The notes below the pieces were generated by a model that saw only the letters and a program-made list of their open reading frames with translations, was not told the DNA's origin and did not search any database. Below are positions 47,601 through 58,100 of a DNA stretch of 64,000 bases, piece by piece (within the stretch, counting starts at the first letter, position 1; each line of letters begins with the position of its first letter). This DNA is from Asterias amurensis (lineage: Eukaryota; Echinodermata; Asteroidea; Forcipulatida; Asteriidae): positions 26,520,349 through 26,584,348 of the forward strand of contig NC_092651.1 in assembly GCF_032118995.1 (NCBI RefSeq), written 5' to 3'. The translations under genes were made by a program, and so were the position numbers.

Positions 47601-47979
47601 AAAAGCGGTGGCGCATACGGAAAGTTATCTTACGACTGATTCAGAAGGAGGCCAAAAGTTGCCACATCATGATGATCCATGTTCTGTGAAACTCATACTG
47701 GTGATATAACTGGTTTTCTCTTTATTAATAATACACAACTTACAAAATTACCATGTCAACTCATCATTGATTGCAATGTTCTCTGTCCTTACTCTATGGT
47801 TGTCTAAAGAAAAGTGTAGCTGGATTTTAGTATGATATTTTATTGTTTATTAATAATAATATTATTGGATTAGATAAAAAAAAGAAACTTCAACAAAAGT
47901 GAAAAACAGAATATTGCCATTTTATTATTAATTGAAATATAACACAATTACCTTTTGCAACAGTACTGAGCACCGCCAT
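41672..47979 (-). CDS. GH3-domain acyl-acid amido synthetase-like protein, 7 coding exons
   Basis: Member of the GH3 branch of ANL-type adenylating enzymes. Plant members conjugate amino acids to jasmonate, auxin or benzoates; vertebrate GHDC and other animal members have no settled substrate. Exons (reading order): 47979-47952, 46520-45483, 44445-44310, 43674-43510, 43087-42939, 42462-42365, 41890-41672 (TGA). Phases join exactly to give 610 aa, the usual family size. Residues about 5-25 form a hydrophobic, membrane-anchor-like segment. Motifs: TSGTSGKSS (141-149, nucleotide binding), YAATEGLIGVN (364-374), YELVITNAGGLYRFRFGDVV (420-439), and C-terminal QFKVPR with K591. No frameshift or stop is seen, so the enzyme looks intact. 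Start: the first ATG after a good acceptor (exon from 48001), giving MAVLSTVAK. The alternative upstream ATG in the exon-2 open frame (46545) lies in the intron. Intron repeats are listed separately. Divergent neighbour: URAH. Confidence 0.93.
41951..42125. mobile_element. TTAA-family MITE (family 1), 5' half only
   Basis: TAAGGCACTGGACACGATAGGTAACTAC to CTCTGAAGTAACGTAGTTTT and on to about CAAAATACTTGAATCTG, then cut off by another repeat (SINE at 42126). In GH3 intron 6. Confidence 0.75.
42126..42305 (-). repeat. tRNA-like SINE fragment
   Basis: Reverse strand shows GCGTCTTGGCTGAGAGGTAT, GGTTTGAAACCTATCC and TGTGTCTGTGAGCAAGACAC, a SINE head and body. Intron 6 of GH3; the 80-aa frame at 42212-42454 joins it to GH3 exon 6. 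Confidence 0.65.
43780..43905. repeat. Dispersed repeat with GGTTCTTTTCAGAGCC hairpins
   Basis: GAGTAGTGTTTGGATTCTTT at the left and AGAGCCAACACTACTC at the right are inverted ends; GTTCTTTTCAGAGC-like palindromes sit inside. Related pieces are at 44950-44980 and 60665-60700. In GH3 intron 3. Confidence 0.6.
44487..44868 (-). mobile_element. TTAA-family MITE (family 1)
   Basis: TTAA at 44487-44490 and 44865-44868. The left TIR is diverged (AGGCAGTAGGCAGTATTGG); the right TIR is intact. In GH3 intron 2, just before a second dispersed repeat (44870-45290) that contains CATGGTGGAGATACAATCAA and an inverted AGTTTGACAACTC / GAGTTGTCAAAC pair. Confidence 0.88.
44870..45290. repeat. Dispersed repeat in GH3 intron 2
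   Basis: Contains AGTTTGACAACTCAACTATT at about 45140 and its inverse CGAGTTGTCAAACCACCAGT at about 45227, and a CATTCTCCTGAAGACAATCA stretch between them. The open frame at 44774-45103 (109 aa) spans it and the MITE and is not a gene. Confidence 0.55.
46752..47128. mobile_element. TTAA-family MITE (family 2)
   Basis: TTAA at 46752-46755 and 47125-47128, AGCCCTTTGACACTTTCTGT at left and ACCGAAAGTGTATATGTAGTGGCT at right. Family-2 landmarks TCATCGGAGTCGGGAAAAAT and TTTCGCTGTGTCATGACATG. In GH3 intron 1. Confidence 0.88.
47208..47275. repeat. Palindromic element, CTCCTACAACTATGAGGT
   Basis: GTTACTCCTACAACTATGAGGT is inverted as ACCTCATAACTTCTAGGAGTAGAC (some mismatches). Related ends occur at 49798-49860 and 50198-50225 (CTCCTAGAACTATGAGGT, CTCATAGTTCTATGAG), in URAH intron 1. 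Confidence 0.65.
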
Positions 47980-48001
47980 CCTCGATCCCCTGCTATTTAT
48001 G

Positions 48002-49655
48002 CTGTCAAAACATCAAAACAGACCATAAAACGGGAGGCCGGCGGCCGGTCTGCGGTGCAGCCTCTGCTCTCAGGCTCAGGATTTCAAGTTATGCAACAGG
48101 AAATGATGTCACAAAAATGTGTATCACACAAATCGCGCGGCACCAGACTCAAGTTTGAACTTGAATGATGCTCACTTCAGTCTGGTAACCCAATGCGCTC
48201 AGTAAAGCTAAAGAGAATAGAAAAGAATGCATGAAAAAGGACAACAACAACCTTTACAAACGGTGCTAGCTGCCGCCAAATCCTTTCAAACAACAGACAC
48301 TGACTGAAGTGAGGTGAGACATTTTATGTATTGAAGGTATATCATAGCATTATAATGTGCTTATGACATGTTTTTGTCCGTTAATTGTGTTTTGCTGTTT
48401 TCTCTAATTTAATTGTGATGGATAAACGGCAAGCCAAGTGCAAATTATTATTATTATTATTTATTCGACCAATACAAGGTACAACAAACAAGTTACAATA
48501 GCACAAGACAGATCATTAACGGGAAAAAAACAATTATGAAAAAGCAAGAAATGAGGAAAATAAATACAGAATAAAATAAAAGAATAAATAAGGTTAAATT
48601 ACATTAACTTAAATAAATTATTTGAAAAAGAAAACAAAAGCAAAACAAAAAAACAATAAGAGGGCGGCTGAGGGCGGAGCATGCAGGAGGAAAACAGAAC
48701 CAAATGGGAACGACAACCATAAGGGATAAAAAACAAGGACAAATCATGCGGGTCAGGGGTAACAAAAGTAAACCAAATTACTGTTGCTCGGAAGCATGCT
48801 ACCCCACGCATGACCAAATGCAATGCACTGCGAAAATGCAACTGCATTATGTTTGCCCTGCTGCCCAGTGCTTGTGTTAATATTTTGGTGGTTTTGAAGA
48901 GTGCATATGTCATGATATAGTGTAGTAATGTTACTGTACTTTAGACCTGAATAAAGGTAGGGTCTTTTTTTTAAGATTGTGATTTTTGCAAATGTAATGC
49001 TGATTTGTTGGCAAAATTAATCAAGAAAGATACTGATTAAAACTTAAAATTCACACCAGAAAGTTTCAGCTGAATTCAACTTTGTGTCTTTTAGTTTGTT
49101 GTGATAATCGCAATCCTCCATCCTCTGTGAGCGCTGGAACGATTGAGGATTACCATTATTGCAACTAAAGTGTCTACTAAAGTACTAGCTGCGATAAATA
49201 ACCCTCCTGCCGACGGCGGAGGTGGAGGCTTCGCTGTTGGCAGGGGGGTTACGTTAAGTGGCTACGCACATGTGGATGTTCATCATGTTGAGAAAAGAGA
49301 AGAAAAAAAGTGCAACTTAATACTAAACACAGCTTTCTTGAACAGACAACAACCCTCAAAAATCTAATCAAACGATCCATGCATAATAATAATAATACAA
49401 AGTTCTTATAAAGCGCACATATACAAGACTCTAGATCAAGGCGCTGAACATGATGTTGGAAATGTGTGCAAATGATTGGTGGAAATGTAGATGAGTTGTG
49501 TCCGTTTGTTCCATTTTGTCAAAAAAGTTCTGACATTTGAGGTGGCATCTTTTTTTAATCATGTTTTTTTTATTGTTATAACCTCAATGTCAAAGTAAAA
49601 TACAAAAAGTCGAAGCTTATGAATTGAATTACAAATCTCTTTTCTTTTTTCACAG
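48002..49655. other. Divergent spacer between GH3 and URAH
   Basis: Both flanking coding exons begin after splice acceptors (GH3 at 48001 on the - strand, URAH at 49656 on the + strand), so non-coding first exons and both promoters should be here. Visible structure: a perfect inverted pair CTCACTTCAGTC (48171) / GACTGAAGTGAG (48304), an ATT microsatellite at 48448, an A-rich remnant to 48660, and a GC-richer patch at 49200-49255. No coding exon recognised. Confidence 0.45.
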
Positions 49656-49689
49656 ATAAGAGAAGCGGACAATTTGTAGCTGTGATGTG

Positions 49690-52600
49690 ATGTCAGACTC
49701 AAATTATCGAATCCGGAATTTGATTGGTCACTTGCAGGGCACCAATCAAGGTCAGGTAAGGATATAAGGATGTGGTGTGTAACCCTCCTCCCAACGATTA
49801 CTCCTAGAACTATGAGGTCCGCTATCGTCTCACAAAGTTTGCAGAACGAACCTCATAGTACTATATAATAGTATTGCAAGTTTGCATCTGAGGTAAAGAA
49901 AATTAATTATGGTTTTTACCCATACACCGAAAAGTAAAATATTCTTTATCCCCGATGCAAAGTTAACATCCATTATATATCGTTGCGGTACCCGCTGCCA
50001 AAACATAGGATTCAAACTTCCTCCAGCTACCGGGTAACCTCGGTAGTCTGGTTGGTAAGACACTGCTCTAGAATTGTAAGAGACTTGGGTTCGAATCCCA
50101 CTTAGTAACATGCCTGTGATAGTTTTTCACAGGACTTGGGACAATACTGAGTATACAATGCAAACCCACATCTGTGAATGGGAAAATATAAACAAATTAA
50201 TACTCATAGTTCTATGAGTAGGTAGCGATCAATCCTCACTTATTTGTTCCCTCCAAACTTCAGGATTATCCCAACTTTAGTTTGGACCAGTCCCGGACTG
50301 GGGCCGAGTGTTGTAGTATTGAGATGGCCAAACCATACCTGGGATCCAGAGATCTCTCACCATGCCAGGGATCAGGATTTATAAGCAGCTATTTACAAAT
50401 TGCATTGGATGGTCGCAATGTTGCGCACTAGAACTCCTGTGCCAGCACTCAGCAGGTAGCAATGGTAAAACTCAGGTTTGTGTATACCATGGACTACTAT
50501 AACGATTGATTCTTATCAATAGGATACTTTCCAACGCTAGGTGGCAGCAGACTTACCGGATAAATTTCCATTGTTTACGTAGTTCTGAACATGCGCATAA
50601 TTCTGAGAACATTGGATTTACCTGGTAGGTCTGCTGCCCTCTATCGTCCCAAAAAGTCTCCCATTTGTCTGGGAGGCACCTGTTAATACCCCTCCTGGGT
50701 AAAAAGAAGCAGTTTGTAATAGTTTAGCCTCGGTGGTTAAAACCACCGAGCTGATTATCAGCAAAAAAAATAGCTAAGCACAAACCAATTTTGCTTACCA
50801 GAATAAGGTCACCGACCAAAATACCATTCAATGTGTACAATTTGCAAATGGTTTCCTACAAACATTGGCTCAGTAAGAATAATTTTAGTATTATTGTCTG
50901 ATAAGCAGCTCTATGATATTTGCAAGAACTTGAGTTCAGTGCTTGAGACCGCTCAGCCATGACACACTAAGTTGTTTTCTTCATTTCTCTAGAGTTTACT
51001 GATTTATTATTATTTTAATTTGTTTTACGCAGACTGTACTTCTTGGGCTTAACGAGAAATCATCAACAATGGCAGGTAGTCCTTTAACTACTCATGTACT
51101 AGACACAGCGCTAGGCCGACCAGCTCAAAACCTTGCTATCGACGTGTCTTATCAGCGTTCAGAATCTCAAGAATTTGATGTTATTGCGAGAGGGTAATGA
51201 ATGGATTGTACCTTTTGACTTATATATTTCAGGCATGATATTCTGATTTTCGATTTTTATAATGTACATCTAACTATTACATAGTGATTTTTAAACTGTT
51301 GTTTGTATTATGGACACCAAGTAGTACACAATTTGCTTAGGCCGATACCATTCTTAGAGCTTAGTCAAGTATTAATTTTTTCAGGATTGTTTGAAGCTCT
51401 CTTTAAAAAAAAATCACAAATAAATATCAGCAACTAACTGGAAAGACAAAACAGTCGTAATTTAAAACTAATTTACAATTTCCTTCATTTTTATTTTCCT
51501 GATTTGTTTCTAATCCAGGAAAACCAACAGTGATGGTAGAGCACCCAACTTGTTAACTCAAGATCAGTTCCTTGCTGGAGTCTACAAGATCAAGTTTGAT
51601 ACAGGAAGTTACTTCAAAACAATCCCGACTGTTGGGTTTTACCCATATGTAGAGGTAAGTGAAAGCAGGGCATGATTGCATGGTAGTTTTGAGACTTACT
51701 TTTGTCTATTAACCCTAACCCAACAGTTGAGAAGTCTCCCATTTTTCAAAAAATCTACTATGTGCAATGGAACATATAGAAAGACAAGATCTCAAAAGGA
51801 CTTGTCTACCTAGCAAGTAGATATTACCATGGAGGAAGGAAGTGAAGGAGTTTGAATGAATGGACTTGAACAGCTGAACTCGTGGTACCGGGGCTGTTAA
51901 CGACACCTCGTAACCACCCACATACCTTATACAAACAATGGGTGACCTGGCGTATGTGAGTTTGGGCATGCACTTGGTTCTTCACGCAGCTATGGCGTCG
52001 TATGTCGTATGGATATGTTAAAGAAAAAACTTCTGTTTTGAGACCTGATGAAACTTTCAGACACTTTCACCCACCTCAAATCGAAGGAAAAAAAATTGAA
52101 TAGCAACCACCCTCGTGTGCTAATACCCAAATTTTGAACCACCGCTAGTGACAGGAAAGTAGCAAAAAATGCAAAACAAATGCTATGATATTTCCATGAA
52201 AACACCACAAATGGTAAAAGAAGAATCTCAATGCAATCGTTTCTACCATTTGCGCATCCATGAAAGACAAAGAAAATACTATGCGCATGCAAAAACCGTG
52301 TATTTTTGCAATTCTTGTCTCCAATGAGTCATCTTTACACGCAGGCAACAGTGCAGAGTGGCGGTACCACTCCTTCTGTACAAAGAGATCTAATCACGCT
52401 GGTTAAGCGGCCATCCTGCTGGAGGTCTCCTATCTTTTCCCACTGGTTAGATAGGGGCAATGTCAGGGTTTTCTGTTGTTACTCTGTGGTTAGTCTCGTC
52501 GTTCAAACTCCTTCTCTTATAATATTACACATGTTATCCCTGCAAACCAAAATCACCATTTACATTGATACCTCACCACGTGAGCCATGCCTAAAATCCC

Positions 52601-53080
52601 ATAGCCCTTACCCTATTTAGTGATTTACTTGGACCTACGTCAACTCCCAAACTGTTGGACTCAAACGATGGTGGTATGCATGATCCCATGTAAAGCATAA
52701 ACGTTTTACTAGTGCAGTTCTCAGTCCAACACCATTCATTTAATCAACACCAAAGCTGTTGGACTCTGATTATGGTGGTACAGCTGATCCCGTGTATAAA
52801 ATAAATGTTTTACTAGTGCAGTCCTCAGTCCAACAAAACCGTTCAGTTACTCCACACCAAAACTGTTAGACTTTGACTATGGTGGTTTAAGATAGCTCAG
52901 TTTATTAGTGCAGTCCTCGTTCCAAAACCATTTGGTAAAATATATTTTTACCCTCCTGTATTATTTTTCTCTTTTTTCGTTCTTTCACAGGTTGTGTTTG
53001 AGATTCATAACCCAAATCAACATTACCACGTACCTTTACTTCTAAGTCCATATTCCTACAGTACCTACAGAGGTAGCTAA
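49690..53080 (+). CDS. URAH: 5-hydroxyisourate hydrolase, 4 coding exons
   Basis: Second enzyme of urate breakdown: hydrolyses 5-hydroxyisourate to OHCU, between uricase and OHCU decarboxylase, normally in peroxisomes. Exons 49690-49755, 51033-51193, 51519-51654, 52991-53080 (TAA); phases join to give 150 aa. The transthyretin-like fold is complete: [16 protein letters not shown] (H43), [10 protein letters not shown] (R83), [31 protein letters not shown] at the C-terminus with H134. The catalytic His/Arg/His set and terminal YRGS separate it from transthyretin hormone carriers. Exon 1 encodes RIRNLIGHL (7-15), a match to the PTS2 peroxisome signal. The start is the first ATG after the acceptor (49655) that is not followed at once by a stop. 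Met35, in exon 2, would give a shorter form of the length seen in mammals. The exons are free of frameshifts. Confidence 0.96.
49708..49734 (+). other. URAH: PTS2 peroxisomal targeting signal in URAH
   Basis: Codons 7-15 read R-I-R-N-L-I-G-H-L, fitting (R/K)(L/V/I)x5(H/Q)(L/A). It lies near the N-terminus, as PTS2 requires, and is wholly within exon 1, so use of the exon-2 start would drop it. Confidence 0.8.
50033..50170 (+). repeat. tRNA-like SINE fragment
   Basis: AACCTCGGTAGTCTGGTTGG and ACTTGGGTTCGAATCCCACT, then CATGCCTGTGATAGTTTTTC. The same head occurs reversed at 28785-28890. URAH intron 1. Confidence 0.7.
51829..52521 (-). mobile_element. TIR element with 7-bp target duplication (copy 2)
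   Basis: Opposite orientation to copy 1 (12353-12949): internal blocks such as GCCACCTCAAATCGA-like and CCGCTAGTGACAGGAAAGT are shared in reverse complement. The left end CATGGAGGAAGGAAGTGAAG is intact; the right end (CAAACTCCTTCTCTT) has lost its last bases. ATATTAC lies directly outside both ends (51822-51828 and 52522-52528). URAH intron 3. The 84- to 104-aa open frames over it are repeat frames that recur in copy 1. Confidence 0.85.
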
Positions 53081-53094
53081 TGAGATGCTGGATC

Positions 53095-53420
53095 AGGTCC
53101 CAATTTCCTCAAAGCCTGTTAGCACAACAAAATTGATAAGCACAGAAATCTTGCGCAGCTAAAATTAAAAAAAGGTTAGCAGCAAAAAACAAGTTTACAT
53201 TGTTTTTCGCTTCTCATTTTTTTTTTTGCAAAGAAATTTGAGCAGGGGTATTTTCATAGCAAAATACTGCTTAGCAAATTTCCTAAGCAAAAAATGGTTT
53301 GGGCACCAGTTTCAACAAAATTAGTGGACTTTTGGCTGGTAACCAGTTTCTGCTAAGCAATATTGTTCGGTGCTTAGCACGTTTTTGTGCTTACAGGCTT
53401 CATGACTTTAGGCCCAGGAG
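53095..53420. mobile_element. TIR repeat with GCTTAGCA motifs
   Basis: GGTCCCAATTTCCTCAAAGC with CTGTTAGCACA at left is inverted at right as TGTGCTTACAGGCTTCATGA then TTTAGGCCC. The interior repeats GCTAAGCA / TTAGCAG. Diverged member of the 32095-32345 group. Lies in the URAH 3' UTR, 15 bp after the stop. Confidence 0.6.
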
Positions 53421-53498
53421 GGTAGCAGAGCCTCTTAGCTTACAGTGAAAACTCCACAAGGAGGCTGTATTTTGGGATGGAGCTGATTGAAAGGAATC

Positions 53499-53770
53499 AC
53501 CATGGTACAGTGGTTTAGCCTGCAAGACTTGCAACCACAAGGTTGTGGGTTTGAATCCTACCGAGCTAACCTCTAATTTCACCGACTAGAAAAAGTGTTT
53601 TCATCTAGTTACGTAATTACAATTTTGTATCATAGATGTTAAACCAATAATTGTATGAGGAAAATTGGCTGTTGCCAGCTTGATGTTTATATCCCCTTGT
53701 GAGAATTTGCAGAGAACCCTTGACGGGAAGATCATCTTAACAAACAAACAAACAAACAGACAAACGAACA
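53499..53770 (+). mobile_element. tRNA-like SINE, uninterrupted
   Basis: A box TGGTACAGTGGTTTAGCC and B box GTGGGTTTGAATCCTACC, then TTAAACCAATAATTGTATGA, CCCTTGACGGGAAGATCATC and an (ACAA)n tail. It is the uninterrupted counterpart of the copy at 34771-35165. Confidence 0.85.
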
Positions 53771-54284
53771 ATCTGTGAAGAAGTATATGGTGATAATTAA
53801 TTGTTCAATTATGCTTAAGAAGCCAGTTTTGGGGTAGCTAGTGGGTGAAGCACTTGCCTCTTACTGTTGTGGCTCTGGTCCGATTTGTATTTTAATAGAT
53901 CATCCTTGTGTCAATATAGTCTGTACTGATTTTATATCTAGACGTCTTCCTCAAAATTATGTTTACTTTAATTACTTAAGTTCGCATATTACTTTAGTGA
54001 TCTTAAAGATATGAAACTTTGCTTTATTATTATCTTATATTTCAAGTTAATTTTTCTTTGAACAATTTTTAAAATTAAACAAATTCTGTTTACAAAAATT
54101 CTGCTAATCTTTTTCAAAACACAAAAGGGGTGTTTTTACAAATAAGATAAAGATTGGTAAATCTTTTTATTTAAATTAACCTTACTTGGAAAAATCTTAT
54201 TCAAATAATCAAATTAACATATGTAATTCTGTAATTAACAAGAACACTTTGTACATGTTATATATTCCTGTATTTTTATTGAGG

Positions 54285-54290
54285 AATAAA
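54285..54290 (+). terminator. Possible URAH polyadenylation signal
   Basis: AATAAA followed within 40 bp by a GT-rich stretch (GTTGTGATG, TTTGTTGTTTTATTTCATTG). This would give a 3' UTR of about 1.2 kb that includes the SINE and TIR repeat. Confidence 0.4.
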
Positions 54291-54606
54291 CAGAAAACAA
54301 GTTGTGATGTAAATCAATTTGTTGTTTTATTTCATTGTTCTTTGATGTTCGATACCCTCTTTTTTCTTTTTTCTTAATGTTATTTTTGGGGGAGAAAATT
54401 CTCTGAAAAGGACTTCTAGAATTGCTAATTTAATAAAATAATGGGTGGGAGGAGTATTTGATACAAGGGATAATTCTGTTAGTGTTCACCTCATTTCCTG
54501 CCCCCTCCCTACTCCAAAACTGACACGCCCCTGTATGATCATGCTCAGTGGCGATTCAGATTCCCTTTTCAGTAAATAGACTCCTGTGTTATTGGATGAT
54601 TTCATA

Positions 54607-54992
54607 TTAAAGGCAGTGGACACTATTGGTAATTTTCAAAGACTAGCCTTCACAGTTGGTGGGTCTCAACATATGCATAAAAAACAAACCTGTGAAAATT
54701 TGAGCTCAATCGGTCATCGAACTTGCGAAATAATAATGAAAGAAAAAAACACCCATGTCACACGGAGTTGTGTGTGTTGAGATGGTTGATTTTGAGACCT
54801 CAAGTTCTAAATCTGAGGTCTTTAAATCAAATTCGTGGAAAATTACTTCTTTCTTGAAAACTATTGCACTTCAGAGGGAGCCGTTTCTCACAATGTTTTA
54901 TACCATAAACCTCTCCCCATTACTTGTCACCAAGAAAGGTTTTATGCTAATAATTATTTTGAGTAATTACCAATAGTGTCCAGTGCCTTTAA
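54607..54992 (-). mobile_element. TTAA-family MITE (family 1), between URAH and THOC2
   Basis: TTAA at 54607-54610 and 54989-54992; AGGCAGTGGACACTATTGG and CCAATAGTGTCCAGTGCCT. Complete copy ending 190 bp before the THOC2 start codon. Confidence 0.9.
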
Positions 54993-55149
54993 AATAAAAT
55001 GAGGCACGGTGTCTATGTATTCTATAATCTGTCAATGAAGCCTGCAACCTATTAATCCCAACATTGGAAGACGGTAAAACACTTGCGGATATGCGGCTAC
55101 ATATTTAGTCCTTATGATGTCCTCTTTCGGCCACCGTCGATATTGCCCG

Positions 55150-55190
55150 TGACGTCAATCATCCGGGAACTTTATTAATCAAAGATGGCG
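55150..55190 (+). promoter_or_regulatory. THOC2: THOC2 core promoter motifs
   Basis: TGACGTCA (CREB/ATF core) at 55150-55157, 27 bp before the ATG, and AAGATGGCG (YY1-type motif) at 55182-55190 overlapping the start codon. YY1 sites at or near the start codon are typical of TATA-less housekeeping genes. The positions are read directly; the function is inferred. Confidence 0.5.
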
Positions 55191-58100
55191 CAGTTTATGG
55201 AGATTGAAGAGTTGTGCAAAACCTGGGAGAAAACGGGTCGTAGTGAGTTGTAAGTTTCATCATTTGAAGAACTTTTCAACCCTGTTTATAGCTGTAAAAG
55301 CCAAGACGAATCTGGCTCGAAAATGTGTGTTTACGGAGAGTTTATTTCATTAAAAAGAGGCTTTTCTTCTGGAAGCCGAAATGTAGTTTCACATCGGCGG
55401 ATCTTATTCAGCTTTCTCACGTCGGTTTGGTTGGGAGGTCGAGGTCGCAGCAGCGGTATTACGTGAGTACGGCTGGCCGTTGTCCATTCACTATGAACGG
55501 CAGGCAGCACATGCAGCATCGTTGGATGAAAGTTACCAATCGAGAGATAGTTTCCCACCACTCAAGCTAGGGAAGCTAGAAAGATTCATCTAGAAAATGG
55601 AGTCGGGAAAAAGTCAGTCGACATGGCGAGCAATAGCAGAAAAAAAGGTTGCAACGGAAAGAAGAAGGGCTTGTTTTTCGTCCAAGCACGTCAAGAAGAG
55701 CAAGCCAAGCTAAGCTTCATCGTCGTCCATTACATCTACATGCCATGAACCACCAAGCCACGCATCACGCTCACTGACCACCAAGAAAAACCAGCAGGTG
55801 GAATGAATCCAGCGCAACAAAGATCAACGGTAGAGTGGTTCTTCAATCGGCACTTTCCTGTAAAATCAGTGCCGTCAAATCTGCTAAGTTAGATCAAGAA
55901 GGAAAGCAGCAAATCCGGAGTTCCAGATGATGAGATCCTGCATTATTGGTTGTATGTATGGCACGATATCATTATCATCATGTCGATATCGTTATCCTCA
56001 TGCAAGACCAGCAAGTTTACCCCCATCAACAAAGCAGATGACACCTCGTATCAGCATCAGCTAGTTGTCCCCCCCCCCAAATATTGACTATGAACTCGAA
56101 ACAAATGACAAGTAGGCATATCTAGCCTACCACCAATATACCACGTTGATGCTTGCCATTTTCACACGTACTCCACTAGACAGAGGAATCTACACCAACA
56201 CAACAGACCACATCTGCAACAGTTCTACCATGAACAATCAAATTTTTGTGTTGGAAGTCGGCGTACACTTCACCAGGAACACTAAAAAGTTAAAAGTTGG
56301 CTCAACATACTCATACTGACACATCAAGCTTCAGTTTTTGTCAATATTCTTCTTCAGTGAAAATCATTTCACCCCAAACCTCTGCAAGGACGAGATGAAG
56401 AGATACATCCATGACTCTGAGTCTGATGTTTGAAATCTGTGAAACTTGTTGCCTCTCTTGCATGTTCCACAATTTCAACCCAACTGAGCTTTGTCAACTG
56501 AGATTGTACCCAACTTTAAAACACAGCACCCCCACACCCCCACAACAAGGAAAATCGCTACACTTCCTGTTTGTGCATTCAGCTCGTTTCCACATTGTCA
56601 GATAATCTGCGTTACAGCTCGCTTAGCACATTCCATGGATGATCCCCCCACCCCCGCTCCCCCTTCAAGATTTTCGGCTTACCCTCTCTTTCAAAATGAG
56701 GTCAAAGATCATTCCTGGACATCGTTGCCCTGGCACACCGTACCAATTTCTCATCATTCACTCTTGACAAAAGCAAGAACATTTTATTTGGAAACTCAAA
56801 TGGAAACTCCACAAGATTCAACCAACCTCAGACATTGTACATGTTGGTTGGAAGATCTCATCAGCTTCACTACATGTATCATTATGTTGACCTTAAAAGT
56901 AATGAATTACTTTGTTGTTGTCATCGTTGTTTTTCCCACCCTAAAAAAAAAGTAATGAAAAGAAGTCATTCACTCTTCAGAGATGAACTCAATGACACTG
57001 TGCATCTTCAGAATGCAATGCTCCAACTCATAATGACTAACATCTTAAGTTTGTAATGAATCAAGTGAACCGTTCCGCTCTTCTTGCAATTTGGATGTAC
57101 TTTGTTTTTTCCATGAATCGGGAAGAAACCTGTCTTCGATTTCGATAGTACCAACAACCGTCGGGACATAAAAATGTGATGTTTCTTTCATTTTCACTTT
57201 CATTTTGTGGGAATTGTTTGAATGGGCAATTGAATCTCACAGCTACACTGATACTAATACGAGGTACATGATCTGTGTTCCGTGTCAGTTTGACCATGAC
57301 AGACAACACATGATTATGGATGCTGGATATTTCTTTACGGCTAAATTGTTCAGTGTGTCAACAAGGCAACTTCATGTGAAACATGAATGCAAAACAACTG
57401 CAAAGTGGTGTCTAATGTGATTTTTTTTTCATGATTTCTGAGGGAAACCAGCGAAACTTAATTACAGAACAAACAAAAAAGAAACAAATTTGCTAATATT
57501 TTAAAGTGATTGAGACACACAAAAATGTAGCGTACTCTGAAAGTAGTGCCTTTTTTTGCGTGTGACAATTTTGGCTACTTGTGTGTGTTGCAACATTCAA
57601 AAGATTGCAAAAGTTAACTTTAGTTTAATTTCACTGAAATTGAAATTTTACATAAGGCAAAGGGCAAATGAGTCCAAAGGCAACTTCTAAACACGTATTC
57701 AATCTTAGTTTTGTTTTGGAAAAGGCCATTGTTTATCAATGGTTTAATCAAATTTTTGTTTGCCTGTAAAAAATTATGCTGGCGAGTAAAATGTGAAAGA
57801 GGGAACATAAAGCCGTCTTTAAAATTTTACTTTGATAGAAAACTGACCTTTGCAGTTGTTTCATGTTTGATCTGTAGCTTCTGTTATTTTCTCAGTTTGC
57901 ATGATTTGTTGAATCAACCCCCATAAATATTTTCTATTGTCATAACTTCGGTACAATGAGGAGGGTTTTTCCAAGTTTTTGGTTTTTTTTTTTTTTTTAA
58001 ATTGGGGGCTAGGCTTAAATTTTAAGTTTGCCCTGGGCACGCTGAACTGTTGACGTTTAGTTTTAGAAGCTGAACTGTTATTAGCTGGATCATTTAAAGG

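Noticed and set aside
47991..48003. TATA box (CATAAATAG) for the GH3 gene
   Set aside because: It is only about 20 bp upstream of the ATG, so the start site would fall at or after the start codon. A splice acceptor (TTTTGACAG) directly before it explains the region better.
52306..52620. 104-aa frame overlapping the TIR element in URAH intron 3
   Set aside because: Lies across the right end of the TIR element; not conserved in copy 1.
56491..56955. 154-aa frame in THOC2 intron 1 as a new gene
   Set aside because: No family match by eye, no splice partners in phase, low-complexity P/T/H-rich content.
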